From contig OY744615.1 in assembly GCA_963556255.1 (NCBI GenBank), positions 18,931,577-18,995,576 of the forward strand: a stretch of DNA of 64,000 nt, in the 5' to 3' direction. Positions 1-12,700 of the stretch are shown here, one piece after another. The notes beneath the pieces are model-generated. The model saw only the letters and a list, made by a program, of their open reading frames with translations, was not told where the DNA came from and searched no databases. This DNA is from Allolobophora icterica. Its lineage: Eukaryota > Annelida > Clitellata > Crassiclitellata > Lumbricidae. Made by a program: the position numbers and the translations under genes. Each line of letters begins with the position of its first letter. Within the stretch, counting starts at the first letter, position 1.

Positions 1-330
1 GATGGAATCAGTAGGCAATACGGAACTACGTAAATAGCATAGTATAGGCCTACCGTACTACGTAAGGAATACTCACAAAGAAAATTATGTGAAACTGCAG
101 CTTTCTGTCGAAGAGAACAAAATATTATTACACCAATAATGAGACTCTGAATTATAATTGGACCATAATAATTTTATTTAAGTATCACTATCCAAAACAA
201 GCAATACAAACAGATATGAAGACAACGCAGACCGTGACATTGAAGACTCCCTATACGTGTGTATGATTTGCATTAAGCCTGAACACTGGATGTAAATTAT
301 GTTACGAACAGTCATATAAATTCCATTGGA
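1..330. other. no gene seen
   Basis: AT-rich non-coding sequence. I see no open frame with family resemblance and no structured repeat before the MITE that starts at 331. Confidence 0.5.
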
Positions 331-554
331 CATAGGTGGCGATCCCGGGGGGGGGTCGAGGGGGACAAGACCCCACCTTTAAGAGTGGAGGACACACCAT
401 ACATCCGCCCCCCACATTTTGAAAAAAGGTGAACAAAGTTTACGCGCCAAAAAAAATTTTGACCTCTTTTTTGAGCAGATCAGTTCAAAACTCGTTTTTC
501 ACCAGATGAGTTCAAAAGTGTCCCTCCACCTGTCAAACAAGATCGCCGACAGTG
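331..554. mobile_element. hAT-type MITE, G-rich ended, degraded copy
   Basis: Starts with a form of the terminal sequence CATGGGCGGCGATC and ends in GATCGCCGACAGTG, so the ends are imperfect inverted repeats. The same element is at 5324-5574, and a shorter relative is at 52025-52145. The 8 bp on each side (CCATTGGA and CCTTTTGA) agree at 6 of 8 positions, as expected for an old hAT-type 8-bp target duplication. No coding capacity. Confidence 0.65.
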
Positions 555-1226
555 CCTTTTGACAATCTTCCTGTTGACAACCGAGGTGTTCCTTCAAACT
601 CTGCTCAAGTCACTTTGTCTAGCTATGTTAAGACGCACCTGTTCAGATAGACAGCGCTGTTCATAGAGCTTTTGAGGGGTTCTAAAAACGCCCTTTATAA
701 AAGTCAAGATACGTACGTAATATACAAATATTATACATACATACATAGTAGACAATCTTGGCAACATTTAGCAGCAGAACATGTGATTCAGTTGAAAAAG
801 CAGCACCAGAACCAAGTAAAACGAATGGGTCTGAGCCAAGTTCAAGAATATACCAGATAGTATAGTGATGCCTGATTGTGTAAAACCAGTAACAGACTTG
901 TCTCCACCAGATTTCGTTAGGAGTAGGAACGCGCATGCATGACTAGGCTATATCACTATAAGCCCTATCCAATATAAAAGCAAACAACGAAACAAGGTCG
1001 CCATAGTATATATTATACCCTAGTCATATCATACTGATGTAGACGCCTATGTATGTATGTTTAATGAGTCACGCATTCGATGATAAAGTATTTTAAAATA
1101 CTTGATATGAGCCAAGTTTGCTTTGTCATTTATGTAACCGACACGTGTACACACGTCGTCGAAATTCAGAGTTGACTAACTGTGGGTTGCCTTGCCAACA
1201 ACACAATATGTTAATAATGTTACAGT
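555..1226. other. no gene seen
   Basis: No supported coding sequence or clear repeat. Two short overlapping open frames on opposite strands (672-936) look like chance. Confidence 0.45.
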
Positions 1227-2740
1227 CAGGGTGAGAATATGGGGGGGGGTTTAACCCCTAGTCTTTCTCAGGACCCCTCCAGTTAAGACTTCATTGCACA
1301 CCCCAGGTATAATTCGAAGGTCTTGAGGTATGAACTTAAGGATCTATCCCGGCCAAACAGCTGCGCATAAGACTTAAAATTTTGAACTGGATGCTGGAAG
1401 TCATTGGATAGTGTCCTGAACGAACCAAGATATGTGGGCGAACCTCGGGAGGCCACCAATAGCGGCCAACCCTGGCTCGCTCCAGTCCTGTTGTCAAGAC
1501 CTTATACCTCAAGACCAAGACCAAGACTTTGAACCTCAAGACCAAAACCAAGACTTTGAACCTCAAGACCAAGACTTTGAAACTCAAGACCAAGACCGAG
1601 ACCAAGACCCAAAAAATCACAATCATAACCAGACTTCAATTCCTTACTAAAAAATTGTCAAGTCGACTACTTGTTATTTTAATGAAAAATATGAGTCTTT
1701 TATTTTATTCAAGCAAAACAACTCTAAAACGCAGACTGGAGAGAATTCTGAATTCGTATTTACAAAAGTCCTTTATGCGAAATGTTATTCGAAATGCCTG
1801 TTGTATTTTATAAAAACCAATTCGCTCAGAATGTTCTGGCCAAAACGTGACCTGTGGGACCTCATAACAATTCTGCCATGTGAAAAAATACGTTCTACAG
1901 GTGCTGAAATCGCTGGCACACACAGCAACTTTTCAAGCTCCGGATGTAAATATATAAAATCATGAGTCTTTTTAAAATCATCCCATGGTAAATAACCGGA
2001 TCAAAATAATTGTCCAAAAACAACAGTAAAGCCTCACTCACACCGTGTAAATACTAAAGCAATTGTATTAGTATAATTATTGGATACATTTTAAAAATTC
2101 TTGTGTTTCTTAAATGACCGTTCATATTGACAAAAGTCTTGGTCTTGCAACACCAAGACTTTGAACCTCAAGACCAAGACCAAGACTTTGAACCTCTGAA
2201 CGATTTGTATATTTACATCCAAGACCAAGACTTTTGGTCTCAAGACCAAGACCAAGACTTTTAAAAACGAACTCGAGTGCACTCGAGACCAAGACCTTGG
2301 TCTCCATAACAACAAGATTGGCTTCCTCCTCTGTAACTCAGCACAGAAGCTTTGCTTATACCTCTGTCCTGCGACCTGGAACAATCTTCCTCAATCCTCA
2401 TAAAACTAGAGCTGAGCAAGTCAGCCTATCTCCTCTGTTCCGCAACTTCCCCGCAAGCGTTTGAAGTTTATTCTGTTTGAACGAGGGTTCTCTTGGATCG
2501 GGGCGCTGATGATGAGTTTCCTCAAAGTTGTGCTTTACGAATTCTCATTTATTTTATGTAATTTATGTTATGTTAGGTTATGTTATGTGCAGCGCTGAGT
2601 GATGGACTGGTCGGGATAGCTCCTTAAGTTCATACCTCAAGACCTTCTATACCTCGTGTGTTCAATGAAGTCTTAACTGGATGGGTCCTAAGAAAGACTG
2701 GGGGTTGAACCCCAAACCCCCCCCGACAATTCTCACCCTG
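1227..2740. mobile_element. hAT-type non-autonomous element with about 125-bp inverted ends, host of a nested insertion
   Basis: The outer 125 bp at each side (1227-1350 and 2615-2740) are inverted copies. They begin CAGGGTGAGAAT and contain a G-run, TTTAACCCC and a GAAGTCTTAACTGG-like segment. The same ends form the small MITEs at 24495-24640 and 58208-58350, both of which have perfect 8-bp target duplications. Here the flanks (GTTACAGT and ACTATATA) do not match, so this copy is old or rearranged. Another element (1483-2320) sits inside it. Right of the nested copy, 2330-2600 is unassigned DNA without coding sense. Confidence 0.6.
1483..2320. mobile_element. hAT element with AAGACC satellite ends (copy 1, degraded)
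   Basis: Starts CAGTCCTGTTGTC and ends AACAACAAGATTG, a near match to the CAGTCTTGTTGTC ends of the copies at 31377-31555 and 57058-57957. Both subterminal regions are arrays of (CAAGAC)n with CTTTGAACCT spacers, reading in the same direction at both ends. The right array is followed by the palindrome CTCGAGTGCACTCGAG. The flanking 8-mers GCTCGCTC and GCTTCCTC agree at 6 of 8 positions. Minus-strand sequence around 1705-1923 is collinear with the transposase remnant of copy 2 but is frame-broken. Confidence 0.75.
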
Positions 2741-3039
2741 ACTATATAACCATATAACCCGAATCTCTGACATAACGGGTAGAAGCAGAACCTGCAAAGA
2801 AAGTTCACGTGATCCGCCATCGAAAAGTGTTTGTCCAGAAGCACACCAAGGCTGCGGACGACGAGTGGTGGATCATCCCAATCAAAGAATTGGAACTTCA
2901 GCGCATTATCTTGAATGTTGGACCGCGCCTGGCGAGTGCCCAGTCATAACCGGCTGAAACCGGCAGTGTAGGCCTACTGCGTCTTTGTCGGTTTCAGTCG
3001 TCAAGTCGATTAGATGACATCCATTTATGTGCTTCCGCT
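2741..3039. other. no gene seen
   Basis: Unassigned sequence between two elements. No convincing frame. Confidence 0.4.
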
Positions 3040-3355
3040 CATAGGCGTAGCTACATGGAGGCAAGAGGAGGCATTTGCCTCCTCTTGGTTTTGTGGATTT
3101 TAAAAATTTCCCTGCGTCCTCAAGTAGCCTACACCCCAGCAGAGGTGGATTTTGCCTCCTCTTGATTTGAAAAGTCTGAAAGTCTTCGAATGTGTTAATG
3201 ACTAAAAAAAAGGTCATCAACTTTTTTCGTAACATAAATTTAAGAAATTCTCAGAGCGAAAATTCTGAAATTCTCAGAAGTTTTTGCGACACTGCATACA
3301 AGTTTTGACAAGCAGTAGTTGCCTCCTCTTGAATTGAAGTCTGGCTACGCCCCTG
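3040..3355. mobile_element. MITE-like element
   Basis: Ends are CATAGGCGTAGCTAC and GGCTACGCCCCTG, imperfect inverted repeats of the hAT style. Inside, the segment TTGCCTCCTCTTG occurs three times. The flanking 8-mers do not match, so class assignment rests on the ends alone. Confidence 0.45.
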
Positions 3356-3616
3356 CTATATTAATGCAGCCCATGCATGTATGTAGTCGTCATAATATGT
3401 GAATCCATCAGGTACTGCAAGTACATAGTTACGTGTCTTAATTTCTTAAAGAATTTACTTTTTTCCTAGGAAAAAGAAACCAAGACAGACCTAGACTACG
3501 CTGGATAGACACTGTAAACGAGGACATGACATCACTTGGACCAACACTGAGAGGAGCAGGTTTGTTTCTGGCACGATACCAATCAGACGGCTACCGGTAC
3601 GGTGGATAGCGTAGAT

Positions 3617-3785
3617 CAGTGACGTAACTAGCACTGGGCTTAGGAGAGGGCTGAAGCCCTTCCAAAGGAAGCTGAAGCCCCCAAATAAATCAAGCCGTTG
3701 TATGTTTACGGGTAAAAATTCGTACCGCACTCGCCATGCTCAAGGCTTAAGCCCCCAAACGAAAAGTCCTATAGTTACGTCGCTG
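3617..3785. mobile_element. 169-bp MITE
   Basis: Ends CAGTGACGTAACTA and TAGTTACGTCGCTG are inverted repeats. Inside, AAGCCC(C) segments lie in both orientations. No target duplication could be seen in the flanking 8 bp. It abuts the LINE fragment that starts near 3790. Confidence 0.55.
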
Positions 3786-3789
3786 TACT

Positions 3790-4497
3790 CACTAGCCAGA
3801 GCTGTCACTAGAACGCCCAAACATCATCATATAACTCCATCCTCAAATCACTCCATTGGTTAAAAATCCCAGAGCGAATCCACTTCAAAGTCCTATCACT
3901 AACCTACAACTCCCTACAATATTCCCAGCCCAAGTACCTTCGTGATCTCTTCACCATTCAGACAACCCGCTTAACCCGATCATCGTCCTATCTCAGTCTT
4001 TCTCGACCCCCAGTCACTACTCACCTCAAGTTCTCCAACCGAGCCATTTCCATCACAGCACCACGCCTCTGGAATGATCTCCCCCGAATTTCGCAGTTTC
4101 TCAGTGCCTCCATCATCATTGCAACCTGTCCTTCATCCTCCTCCTCATGTTCCTCTATCTATCACCCCCGGGTTTTCCACTCAAAACTGAAGTCTCACCT
4201 TTTCAAGTACTCATACCCTGACTCATCTGATCCTCCGCCTTCCAATTCATCTCGCCGTAAACGACACCCGCCTTGACAGCTGCTCTGTTTCGCCTGATCT
4301 GGTACCCTGGAAATGGGACTTGACCTCTTTTGGACTCCTCTCTGGAAAACCCCCTCTGATTTGGTTTGGCCTTCTGGAAACTGGACTCGGACCTCTTTTG
4401 GACTACTCTCTGGAAACCCCCTCTGATTTGGTTCCCTGCGCTTGGCCTTCAAGTGGCGCTTTAGAAGTTTTGAGATTACGATTACGATTACATACAT
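3790..4497 (+). pseudogene. LINE family A (L2/CR1-like), 3' end of ORF2, 5'-truncated
   Basis: One frame reads a typical reverse-transcriptase C-terminal region: LHWLKIPERIHFKVLSLTYN, then YLRDL, then APRLWNDLP, then KLKSHLFKYSYP. Family knowledge: this order (HWLP, YL.DL, LWN.LP, K..LF) marks the distal part of jockey-superfamily ORF2 proteins. The copy ends in short repeats GATTACGATTAC, a LINE-type tail. Part of the sequence is a local duplication (CTCTTTTGGACT... twice, 4320-4440). Only the 3' end is present. Other copies of the same family lie at 25311-25633, 36740-36990, 37868-42420 (interrupted), 55235-55335 and 59416-59815. Confidence 0.75.
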
Positions 4498-4652
4498 CAC
4501 GAGAAAAGATGAGGAATCACAATAGGATCTGTAACCAACTAATACTCATACATAGGCCTATATAGTAATTATTTATATAGCGCCAATCTAAGAGCAAATG
4601 TATCGGGACAAATGACCGAGGACAATAATTTATGGAGATCAATTATTCGTAC

Positions 4653-4838
4653 TATATGAGTAATTTGTGGGGGTACGAGGGGTACCCCCACTTTTTGGAC
4701 TGGGGGTACCGTACCCTCACTTTTAAAGCAGTGCCGATCAATATTTCATTATTATGCCTTCCCAGAGATGGTCTCCATGCGAAAATGGAAAAGAAATTGG
4801 TACCCTCCCCCACTTTTTAAACCAAAGTTACGTCCCTG
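4653..4838. mobile_element. hAT-type MITE, 186 bp
   Basis: Bounded by a perfect 8-bp duplication ATTCGTAC (4645-4652 and 4839-4846). Interior has inverted GGGTACC and CCCACTTTTT segments; the right end is AAGTTACGTCCCTG. A diverged longer copy is at 53839-54111. Confidence 0.75.
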
Positions 4839-4846
4839 ATTCGTAC

Positions 4847-5084
4847 CCATCGCGGCCAAATGGCTGGTGTCAGAAACTGATGATGATGAATTAATCGTTT
4901 TTCTATCGAAGTTCTCGCCATCAAATAGTTTTATAGCCTAATCATGCGTGTGCCCACCGATTCCTCTTGTTAGCTCATTTATATTCAGTCAGCCTTTCTA
5001 AGCAATTCATTTAATTCACGCCCGAGCATATATGGGAGTGGTCCACATGGCCTATGAATAGGTCTCAACTTGTTCGTAACTCGT
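4847..5084. other. no gene seen
   Basis: Short AT-rich interval without a supported feature. Confidence 0.4.
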
Positions 5085-5088
5085 GACG

Positions 5089-5290
5089 AGGGGGTTAGAG
5101 TAGTGGTAACACTCATGGCCAGGAGAGCATAAGGTACGCGGAGCGACTCCCGTAACCCCCTCTAGGGCGGCGCCTTGCATGGCTGCCAAACCGTGTGTTT
5201 AATTAAGATGTTGATTGTACTTTCATGTTTCAATGTAATCTTACTGCGTCTGTCGGTTTGAAATAATAAAGAATATAATTATATTATTAT
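5089..5290 (+). repeat. tRNA-derived SINE (copy A)
   Basis: The 5' part has tRNA promoter-like boxes: TTAGAGTAGTGG (A box) and GGAGCGACTCCCG in the B-box place. The same region in copy B reads GGTTCGATTTCCG and in copy C GGATCGACTCCCG, closer to the GGTTCGANTCC consensus. The body ends TACTGCGTCTGTCGGTTTG, then AATAAAGAATAT and an (ATT)n tail. Copies B and C are at 24357-24756 and 51692-51893. Confidence 0.75.
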
Positions 5291-5323
5291 TATAATTCTT
5301 ATGCATGATGCAGTGGCAAGCAG

Positions 5324-5574
5324 CATGGGCGGCGATCCCGGGGGGGTCGAGGGGGACAAGACCCCCACCTTTAAGAGTGGGGGTCACGCCATACATCGGA
5401 CCCCCAAATTTTGAGGAAACACCAAAAACAGTCATCAAATTTTTTTACCTCTTTTTTCACAAGATCAGTCCAATTTTTTTTACCTCTTTTTCACAAGATC
5501 AGTTCAAAACCATTTTTTCACCAGATCAGTTCCAAAATGTCCCCCCCACCTGTCAAACAAGATCGCCGCCACTG
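5324..5574. mobile_element. hAT-type MITE, 251 bp, intact target duplication
   Basis: Ends CATGGGCGGCGATC and GATCGCCGCCACTG, flanked by the perfect 8-bp repeat GCAAGCAG (5316-5323 and 5575-5582). The inside is homologous to 331-554 and includes a tandem segment with CACAAGATCAGT three times. No open frame of significance. Confidence 0.8.
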
Positions 5575-5582
5575 GCAAGCAG

Positions 5583-8500
5583 TCACAGCTTATACGTATA
5601 GTAATACGTCATACATGACAAGGATCGAGGTAAACACCGCACGACGCCAGGTCGCCTTTACACCGAAAGAACGTTTATTCCAACACAATAATTGTATTGG
5701 TGCGAATACACGGCGTGCACATACAGGGCTCTCATGCCTAGCCAAGTTTCTGCGTATTTAAATTCTAAGGAGGCTCAGTTTGCATGCAGGGTGAGCAATA
5801 GCATTGTACCGTTGCATCGTCTGTTTGTTAAAAGGATTTTCGCTAACATGTAACTTGCACGAACTCGATCTCACCACGACATCTAAGCATCACCGTATTT
5901 ATATTATCATTAAATTAATTTCAAAGTTCTTTGCTAACCTATGACTACCTGCAAGCTTCCAACTGTATACGTAGGCCTACTTATGTTTGTCCAATCCCCT
6001 CCTCCCATCCAGGTGCGTCTACACTATGGAAACCTTGGGGAGATCTGTCAGTGTGTGACATCATTAGGGCGGGGGAAGGTGAGGGGACGTTGCTCCAATG
6101 ACTTCGGGGGGAGGGGGAATAGACGCCTCTTCCCCCATCATTCACCCACCATCCACCTGTTTCAAGCTCATCAGTCACTCAATCGGTGAAGATCTCGTCA
6201 ACATATTCTTCCCAATTCTTCCCAATCAAAGTCAATCGGTCGAGGGCCAGAAACACCTACAGTTTCCATGTCATCATTTAACACACTGGGTAAATGCTGT
6301 TTTGTGAGCATGCATGGGCAGTATAATTTACCTTCATTGCCCCATTGCATTGGTTCCAAGTCAAATATAGACAAAATTAGACATACACTTGGAAGAGGGG
6401 TATTACGCACAACCCATAAATATCAAAGCCTTGGATACGAGGCCTGTGCAATGTCAGACCTGCGTTTTAATCCAGCGCCTATCTGTTAACAAGTCAAACT
6501 CCTTGGTGAGACAGCATTTGTGAAAACAACTTGCTTGGGGATTTTAATTGTGGGCCAATAAAGAAAATTGCAACATCACTACGGACTGGGTCGTTGCGTA
6601 AAGAAAATGCTCAAAACAACAATATGCAAGCAATTATAGTAAGCACCACTAAATTAAAACAACAGACAAGATTTAAGGCCACAAGAGAAAAGAATTAACG
6701 GGCTAAGAAAATAAGGTGAAGCAGAAACAGCTACAGGGTTTTAAAACAAGGCTCTTGTAAAGAACAAAACGAAGAAATGAACCCTGGAAGTTTATTACTG
6801 TCCTTCATCCATATTACCTTTGTATTCATATAGTAACGCAATGAAATTAGATGCCTATGTTGCACCATTTTAAGGAAATCACAACAATTTTCAATACTTA
6901 AAAACTCCAAAAGCACCAATGTCCTAAGCTACTCATTTTTCCCTTTCAGTGCTAGACAGTGTAATGTCTGCTTTTTAAACTATTGTGTAAAATGTAGGAA
7001 CTAGGTGACGCTGGTATCCAAACACTTAATTCATCCACAGACACAAAGTGGTTGATATTATTAATGTTATGCAACTTGAAACGATCGGAAAAGTGTCGAA
7101 ATCTTTTGCCACTTTCTCAGCCACAAGAATGCAATGTTAATTAACATCACCTCTCTGACACCATTAAACGTTATTAGTGATAATAAATGTAACCGTAACA
7201 ATATCGGTTTTAATTACACACATCTGTGAATATTTAACAACTGTTAATGTTAGGGCATAACCAGAAAGGTCTCGAGTAAAATCGATGTAGATGGCAAAGA
7301 GGCGACAATTTAGCAGTAACGGCAAGGGCTTTAAGAAATGTTCACGTGATCCAAATCATCCTGGGTCTTTTCAGAACCACACGACAAGTCATGGCTAAGA
7401 GCGTTCAACAATTTCTGACAACACCTTACTGAAAATAGTACTAATAAACAATAAACTCGATTAAACTTTGTGCAAAATTCTATTTCAAAACATTGTGTTG
7501 TTAGCAGAAATTAACCTAACAATTATTAAAATCAGGTGCCAAAAGTTTACAGTACAGTACCTAACTGGTAAGTTAAACCCTAGAAAACAAGGTTCAAACA
7601 TTTAAAAATAATTGCCAGTCAAACAGAAACATGCACAAGCTCCCATCGAGTGCAATTGCACCACAGACTGCACCTTGTGCCCAATAACTAACTGCACCAG
7701 TATTCATCCGTTTGCTAGTCAGTGTAACCTAACCAGCAAACATCAACTGATACCATGCATTAACGTTACAGTGAAGCACTGAAGCTACTAAGTCCACAGA
7801 TTCAATTAAGTTCTAATAGCAAGGCCAAAAACATGCTCTGAAATTCTGAAAGACATCAACAGCTGATAGGAACCAATGAAGCAGACATTCTGAGATCAGA
7901 ACAAATTCTAACCAGACATCAGAACAAATTCTAACCAGCCATTTTGAATCCTTGGATACTTTCTCGACAGCTCAGTCAATTTGACGGAAGTACAGAAAAT
8001 CAAAAGATCACCAAATCAGGCAAATTGTGACTATTTTAGAAAAAGTCAAAAAAATTATACCGCCTAGTTAAACTTTATATTCTAGCTTTCGTTCAATCCT
8101 AGTTGGTCTTGAGCTTACTGTACAAGATCAAATTCTGAATATATGTATATATACATATATATACATATAATCATACAAATACATATATATTCACATTAAC
8201 TAGGCATAGTGATACTTTTAAGTAAATAAAGCAATACAAAATGCATTCCACCTCCAAATGAATTAACTGAAAAGTTCTGTGTACGGTAGTTCACACAGAT
8301 CAAAATGTAAAGCTGTAGGTAAATATAGTACCAGTTTCCTCAGCAATTCACAACTGAAACCTCAATTAACCCACACTTTTGTAATCTTTCTACTTCTTGA
8401 AAGAAACAGACATTCCAATTATCCAATCAAATACCAATTCATTCCATTCTTAAATAATTCTCAAACGTAGTGGCAAAAATTATAGAATTAATTTTTTAAT

Positions 8501-9540
8501 GTTAACAAGGTTCCTTCACAACAAGTTAAGTAGCCAGCAATTCAATTTGACAGCATCGACCGAATACCATCCTAGAAAAGAAATTTCGAAAGGTTTTGCA
8601 CTGGAAACACTTGGATTTAATTGCAACACAGCTTCCTGTTGATGTCATCAAACTCCGACTCAAAAACTTCTCTAGCCAAATAAAAAAATAGCATAAAAGA
8701 TCACATTTTAATTTTGACCAAAAAACTCCAACAAAAACATAGCCTTTACGTTAGCAAATTTACATATACAGCCAGTTTACACATCTTTTTGTTTCACTCA
8801 AAACCAAACATCGCACAAACAACCCAAAACAGATCTATTTATTCAACATCACGTCTGGAGATGACTGAAAATGGCCAAATTCTAGCAACAATCAGATCCG
8901 AGAAAAAGCGTAAGCATAGTTTAATAACCAAGTTTAATTATGGCATTAATTGTAATTATATGGCATTAAGACTCAATTTTGATTCTGAATCTAGTCGTCG
9001 CATTGCTCCTAATTTTTCAACTCCAAATCATATACACTTCCTTTCAGAATGCTTAACAAACTTAAAACTTGCTTCTTCGCTTAACACATTGCTTTTAAAT
9101 CACCAATTTACTTCCTTGGTAATGGGCAGTCGCTTAGCAAAGCATTAAATTTCATTCCATTTGCTTGATAAGTGGAGCATTCCAATTTCATTCCACACAA
9201 TCAACACCAGCTTGGAAAGGCATTTAAATTATTTGGATGAGTAAAAGCATGGCAAGTCATCAAACCCAAACCAGCTTGGAAATGACTAAATTTCACTGGA
9301 CGATTTTCACATTTTTTCTCTCAAGAAGCAGCCTTTTGATGCTTCAGAATAACGGAAACTTCCTGTTCCTGCACATGTCTGCTTGCCCACTCACAGTTGG
9401 CCTTTAAACTCACAAATCTATCACAAAAATTTCCAGTAGAAGCAAAAATCTTTACAGCGATCTGATAAGACAAAGAAGCCGGAAAAAGATTTGCTTAAAA
9501 TTCCTAAGTGGAGCAAACTATAGGTTTCGCTCGGCCATGC
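5583..9540. other. no gene seen; likely 3' UTR or downstream flank of CAB39 at the right part
   Basis: About 4 kb without supported coding sequence. The part from roughly 6500 to 9546 is AT-rich and lies directly downstream of the CAB39 stop on the minus strand, so some of it is probably 3' UTR. Several minus-strand AATAAA candidates exist (for example the TTTATT on the plus strand near 8837), but none can be chosen from sequence. A short ATATAC-type simple repeat is at about 8140-8175. Confidence 0.45.
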
Positions 9541-9546
9541 CTGTGC

Positions 9547-9747
9547 TTAGTGCTCTTCAACTGGTTTCACCTCCTCAAGTGGCTTCATGTCCTTTATTTG
9601 CTTGATAAGGTATGCCTTTTCGTCGTTAAACTGTTCATCGTCAGATCGCTCTGTGTGGAACTTGGTGAGGAAGTCAACGAGCTTGTCCTTATTGCGAAGG
9701 AGAATCTCTTGGATCGCCCGTGGCTTTTCTGGATTAGCCACAAAAAC
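9547..9747 (-). CDS. CAB39: CAB39 exon 7 (terminal), residues 280-345 and stop
   Basis: Acceptor TTTGTTGTCAG, then [35 protein letters not shown] and the acidic tail ending PVEEH before TAA at 9549-9547. The last 54 bp of this region (9541-9594) are repeated exactly at 9896-9949 in the preceding intron. Confidence 0.94.
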   Translation of the reverse strand, partial: VFVANPEKPRAIQEILLRNKDKLVDFLTKFHTERSDDEQFNDEKAYLIKQIKDMKPLEEVKPVEEH

Positions 9748-12700
9748 CTGACAACAAAGAAATCGAAACCAGGTAAGTAACACTGACAACAAATGGTGAA
9801 AGTTATTAACATGCAACGAGCATTACTTATAAGGATTCCAGATAGCATTACATCTTATAGCATAAATTGCAAACGTAAATGTGGATGTAACACTACTGTG
9901 CTTAGTGCTCTTCAACTGGTTTCACCTCCTCAAGTGGCTTCATGTCCTTAACATTACACTGAAGAAGTCATCGCATTGGGTAAAGGCAAATGCAGAACAT
10001 CATCTTGTGCTTTAAGGACAGGAAATATGCTCCTGAACAATCAAAATCTAATTGAAAAACAATTTATTACATGTGAACATCTTTGTCGTATGCTGTAAGG
10101 ACGGATACGATGTTTTGGAACACTGTCAAACTTATTATCATCATTTTTAAATAGTAACTTCAATGGAACTGGCATCTAATGCAAAAGGCATCAACCAATA
10201 GCACACCAAACCCCAGCTGTAATTAGGTCATAACACAGAAGGCAAGAAGCATAAGAGTGTAATGAATGCAAGGTTAAACTGTTTCACAATTATTGTCCCC
10301 TCATCATAAGTTCAAGCCACCTACAGATATACAATTATTCAAAGTTTCTACGCACCTTGAAAACATGGAACGCTTCGAACTGGATGTTTCTGCTCGACTC
10401 TTTCAACATGTTCATCACAAGCTTGAGGTTTTCTGGCTGGCTAATGTAACGAGTCATTATGACAAAGTTGCGTCTGTCTAACAGCAACTCACCCAACAAC
10501 TGCAAAAGCAAGAACAACTTCATTATTTGTCACAAATTTCATCTAACACAGAGGTCACGTGAAGTAAAGTATATCATCTAATCTTCAATCAATCAATCAG
10601 TCAAAAAGAATTTACGTAGCACCCCTTCAAGATCTATAATCATTGGTGCTCCTGATACAGGCCAAGCAGAAAAAGCAGTCTTAAGGAGCCCAAAGAATGG
10701 CGAGGGAAGAACCCAAGGGAGGCAGCACACCTCCTGAGGGAGCCTGTTCTACGTCACATGGCCAACAACTGAGAGAGCGCACTGTTGAATTGTGGCTGTG
10801 AAGGCAAAAGGGACAGTCGGATCACTGAGCAGCAGAACGAAGAGGATAGCGACCATCACAGGATGAGACGGGGCAACAGAGGTCCCGCAGGTACACAAGT
10901 CCCTCCCCAAGAGGCACCTACAGACCAGGGAAGAGAGTCGGAAAACAGATGCGCTTTGGAAAAGGGAAGCCAGAGCAGGACCTTCCACATATAGAGTGAG
11001 AAACAGTCAGTTTTGGCGAAACCACGATGAGACGTGCTGCCGCCCGGTGAACCTGCTCAAGCCGGCCAATCCAAAGTTAATCTTAACATTTGATTACATG
11101 AAAAACCAAGCGTTGAAGTGAGAATAGAAAATGAACTACTATAAACAAGCTATAGGTGATCAAGAGAAAAAATCTTATTGCAATCACATAAGAATAGAAA
11201 GTAAACTTCTTATGATCAAGTGAGAAAAGAAATCTAATATGTTATGATCAGGCAAGAAAATTTCAGTTTTTGTGATCACACCCAAAAAATTGAACATAAC
11301 CGACAAACACCAAACTTATAATTCATGTTTCCAAATATATCAACCTATCATGAAATTATGCTACAATGTCTGAAAATATACAGCTAGAGCTTCTGAGACT
11401 GTAGTTTTCCCTTGCATTATAGTAATGAAGATTAAGTGACAGAACTGAAATTCAGAAAAAAGTATCTGCCAATGTGATCACCTTCAGAGCCTGACGTCTT
11501 GTGACATAGTTGTCTGAATTTAGTAAGATGTGGTACTCTTTGAAGAACTTGTCATAATTAGCCTCAAGAAACTCTGCGCTTAAACTCTTGTGTCTCGTCA
11601 GCAATTCCTGTTAACCACAGAACAAAACAAGATTTAAGAAAAGCAAATATGTTCGCAGACCTCGACAAAGCCAGTGAGCTTGAACACTGATCCTCTCACA
11701 ATGACATCTCCTTAATTAGTTACGTCTCCTTAATTACGATAAGGCAGTGAATAGAAATGTAACTAATTATGATTTCGTTTATTGCATAACCTAAACGCTA
11801 TACATAAGTAGAGGGGGATAGACGAATGGCAACATTCTTGCATGAAAAACATAAGATCTTGAAAGACGCGTTTCGATACCATCAAGCCCCCTCTAGGTCG
11901 ACTCAGCCTTCCACTCCCTAGGGGGCAGCAGTAAAATGAGCAGACGCCTAACAGACTGCCAAGACGTGTGTTCTATAAGATCTTGATAATTGTACCATCA
12001 TGTTTCAATTATTTCAATGTAACTTACTGTGGTTTATCGGTGAGCTTGTGAATAAAGACGAACACAGTGAATAGAAACTATTGCAGATCTGTAACAATGA
12101 CTGAAATTGGTACCTTGAATGTCGAGAAGGCATCAGATGAGATGTCAAAAGTCGAGACCTCAACAAAGTCAAAGAACTTGTAGAATTCGTCCGAATGCAT
12201 GATCATCTTAGCCAGTTCCTCATGGCGAAAGCACTCGCGCAGCATCACGCCGCAGTTCAACGCCAGCTCCTGGTTCTTATACCTGTGTAAACATCATCAT
12301 CACCATGGTTATCGTTGCCATCATCAATATCAAAATATCCATCTCCAATAATCCAAATAATTCCATACACAATCTTCACAATGTTTTTGAGATGTACAGA
12401 AACAGCATAAAAATGTTCACTCTCTGTAAAAAAAATGAAAAATTTGTAATACTAAACAATTAGTGTCGCTTTATCAGAGGAGCATGAAGTCGATACTTCG
12501 ATACCAATGGGACACCGTCACCTACAGTGAAGCTAAACATAGCAAGGCTCTGGTCAGTACTTGAAGCATCCATGAAATAACACTACACCTGAAAACAACT
12601 CGGCCCCCCCCCCACTCTCTCAGGGCGAGTACATGCTCTATGATATTGCTTAGGCCTCCATATTTGACAAATTAATACCAGAAGATAGGTTAAAAATCAA

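Noticed and set aside
8714..9148. 144-codon plus-strand frame
   Set aside because: AT-rich, antisense to the probable CAB39 3' UTR, no recognisable motif and no splice or codon support.
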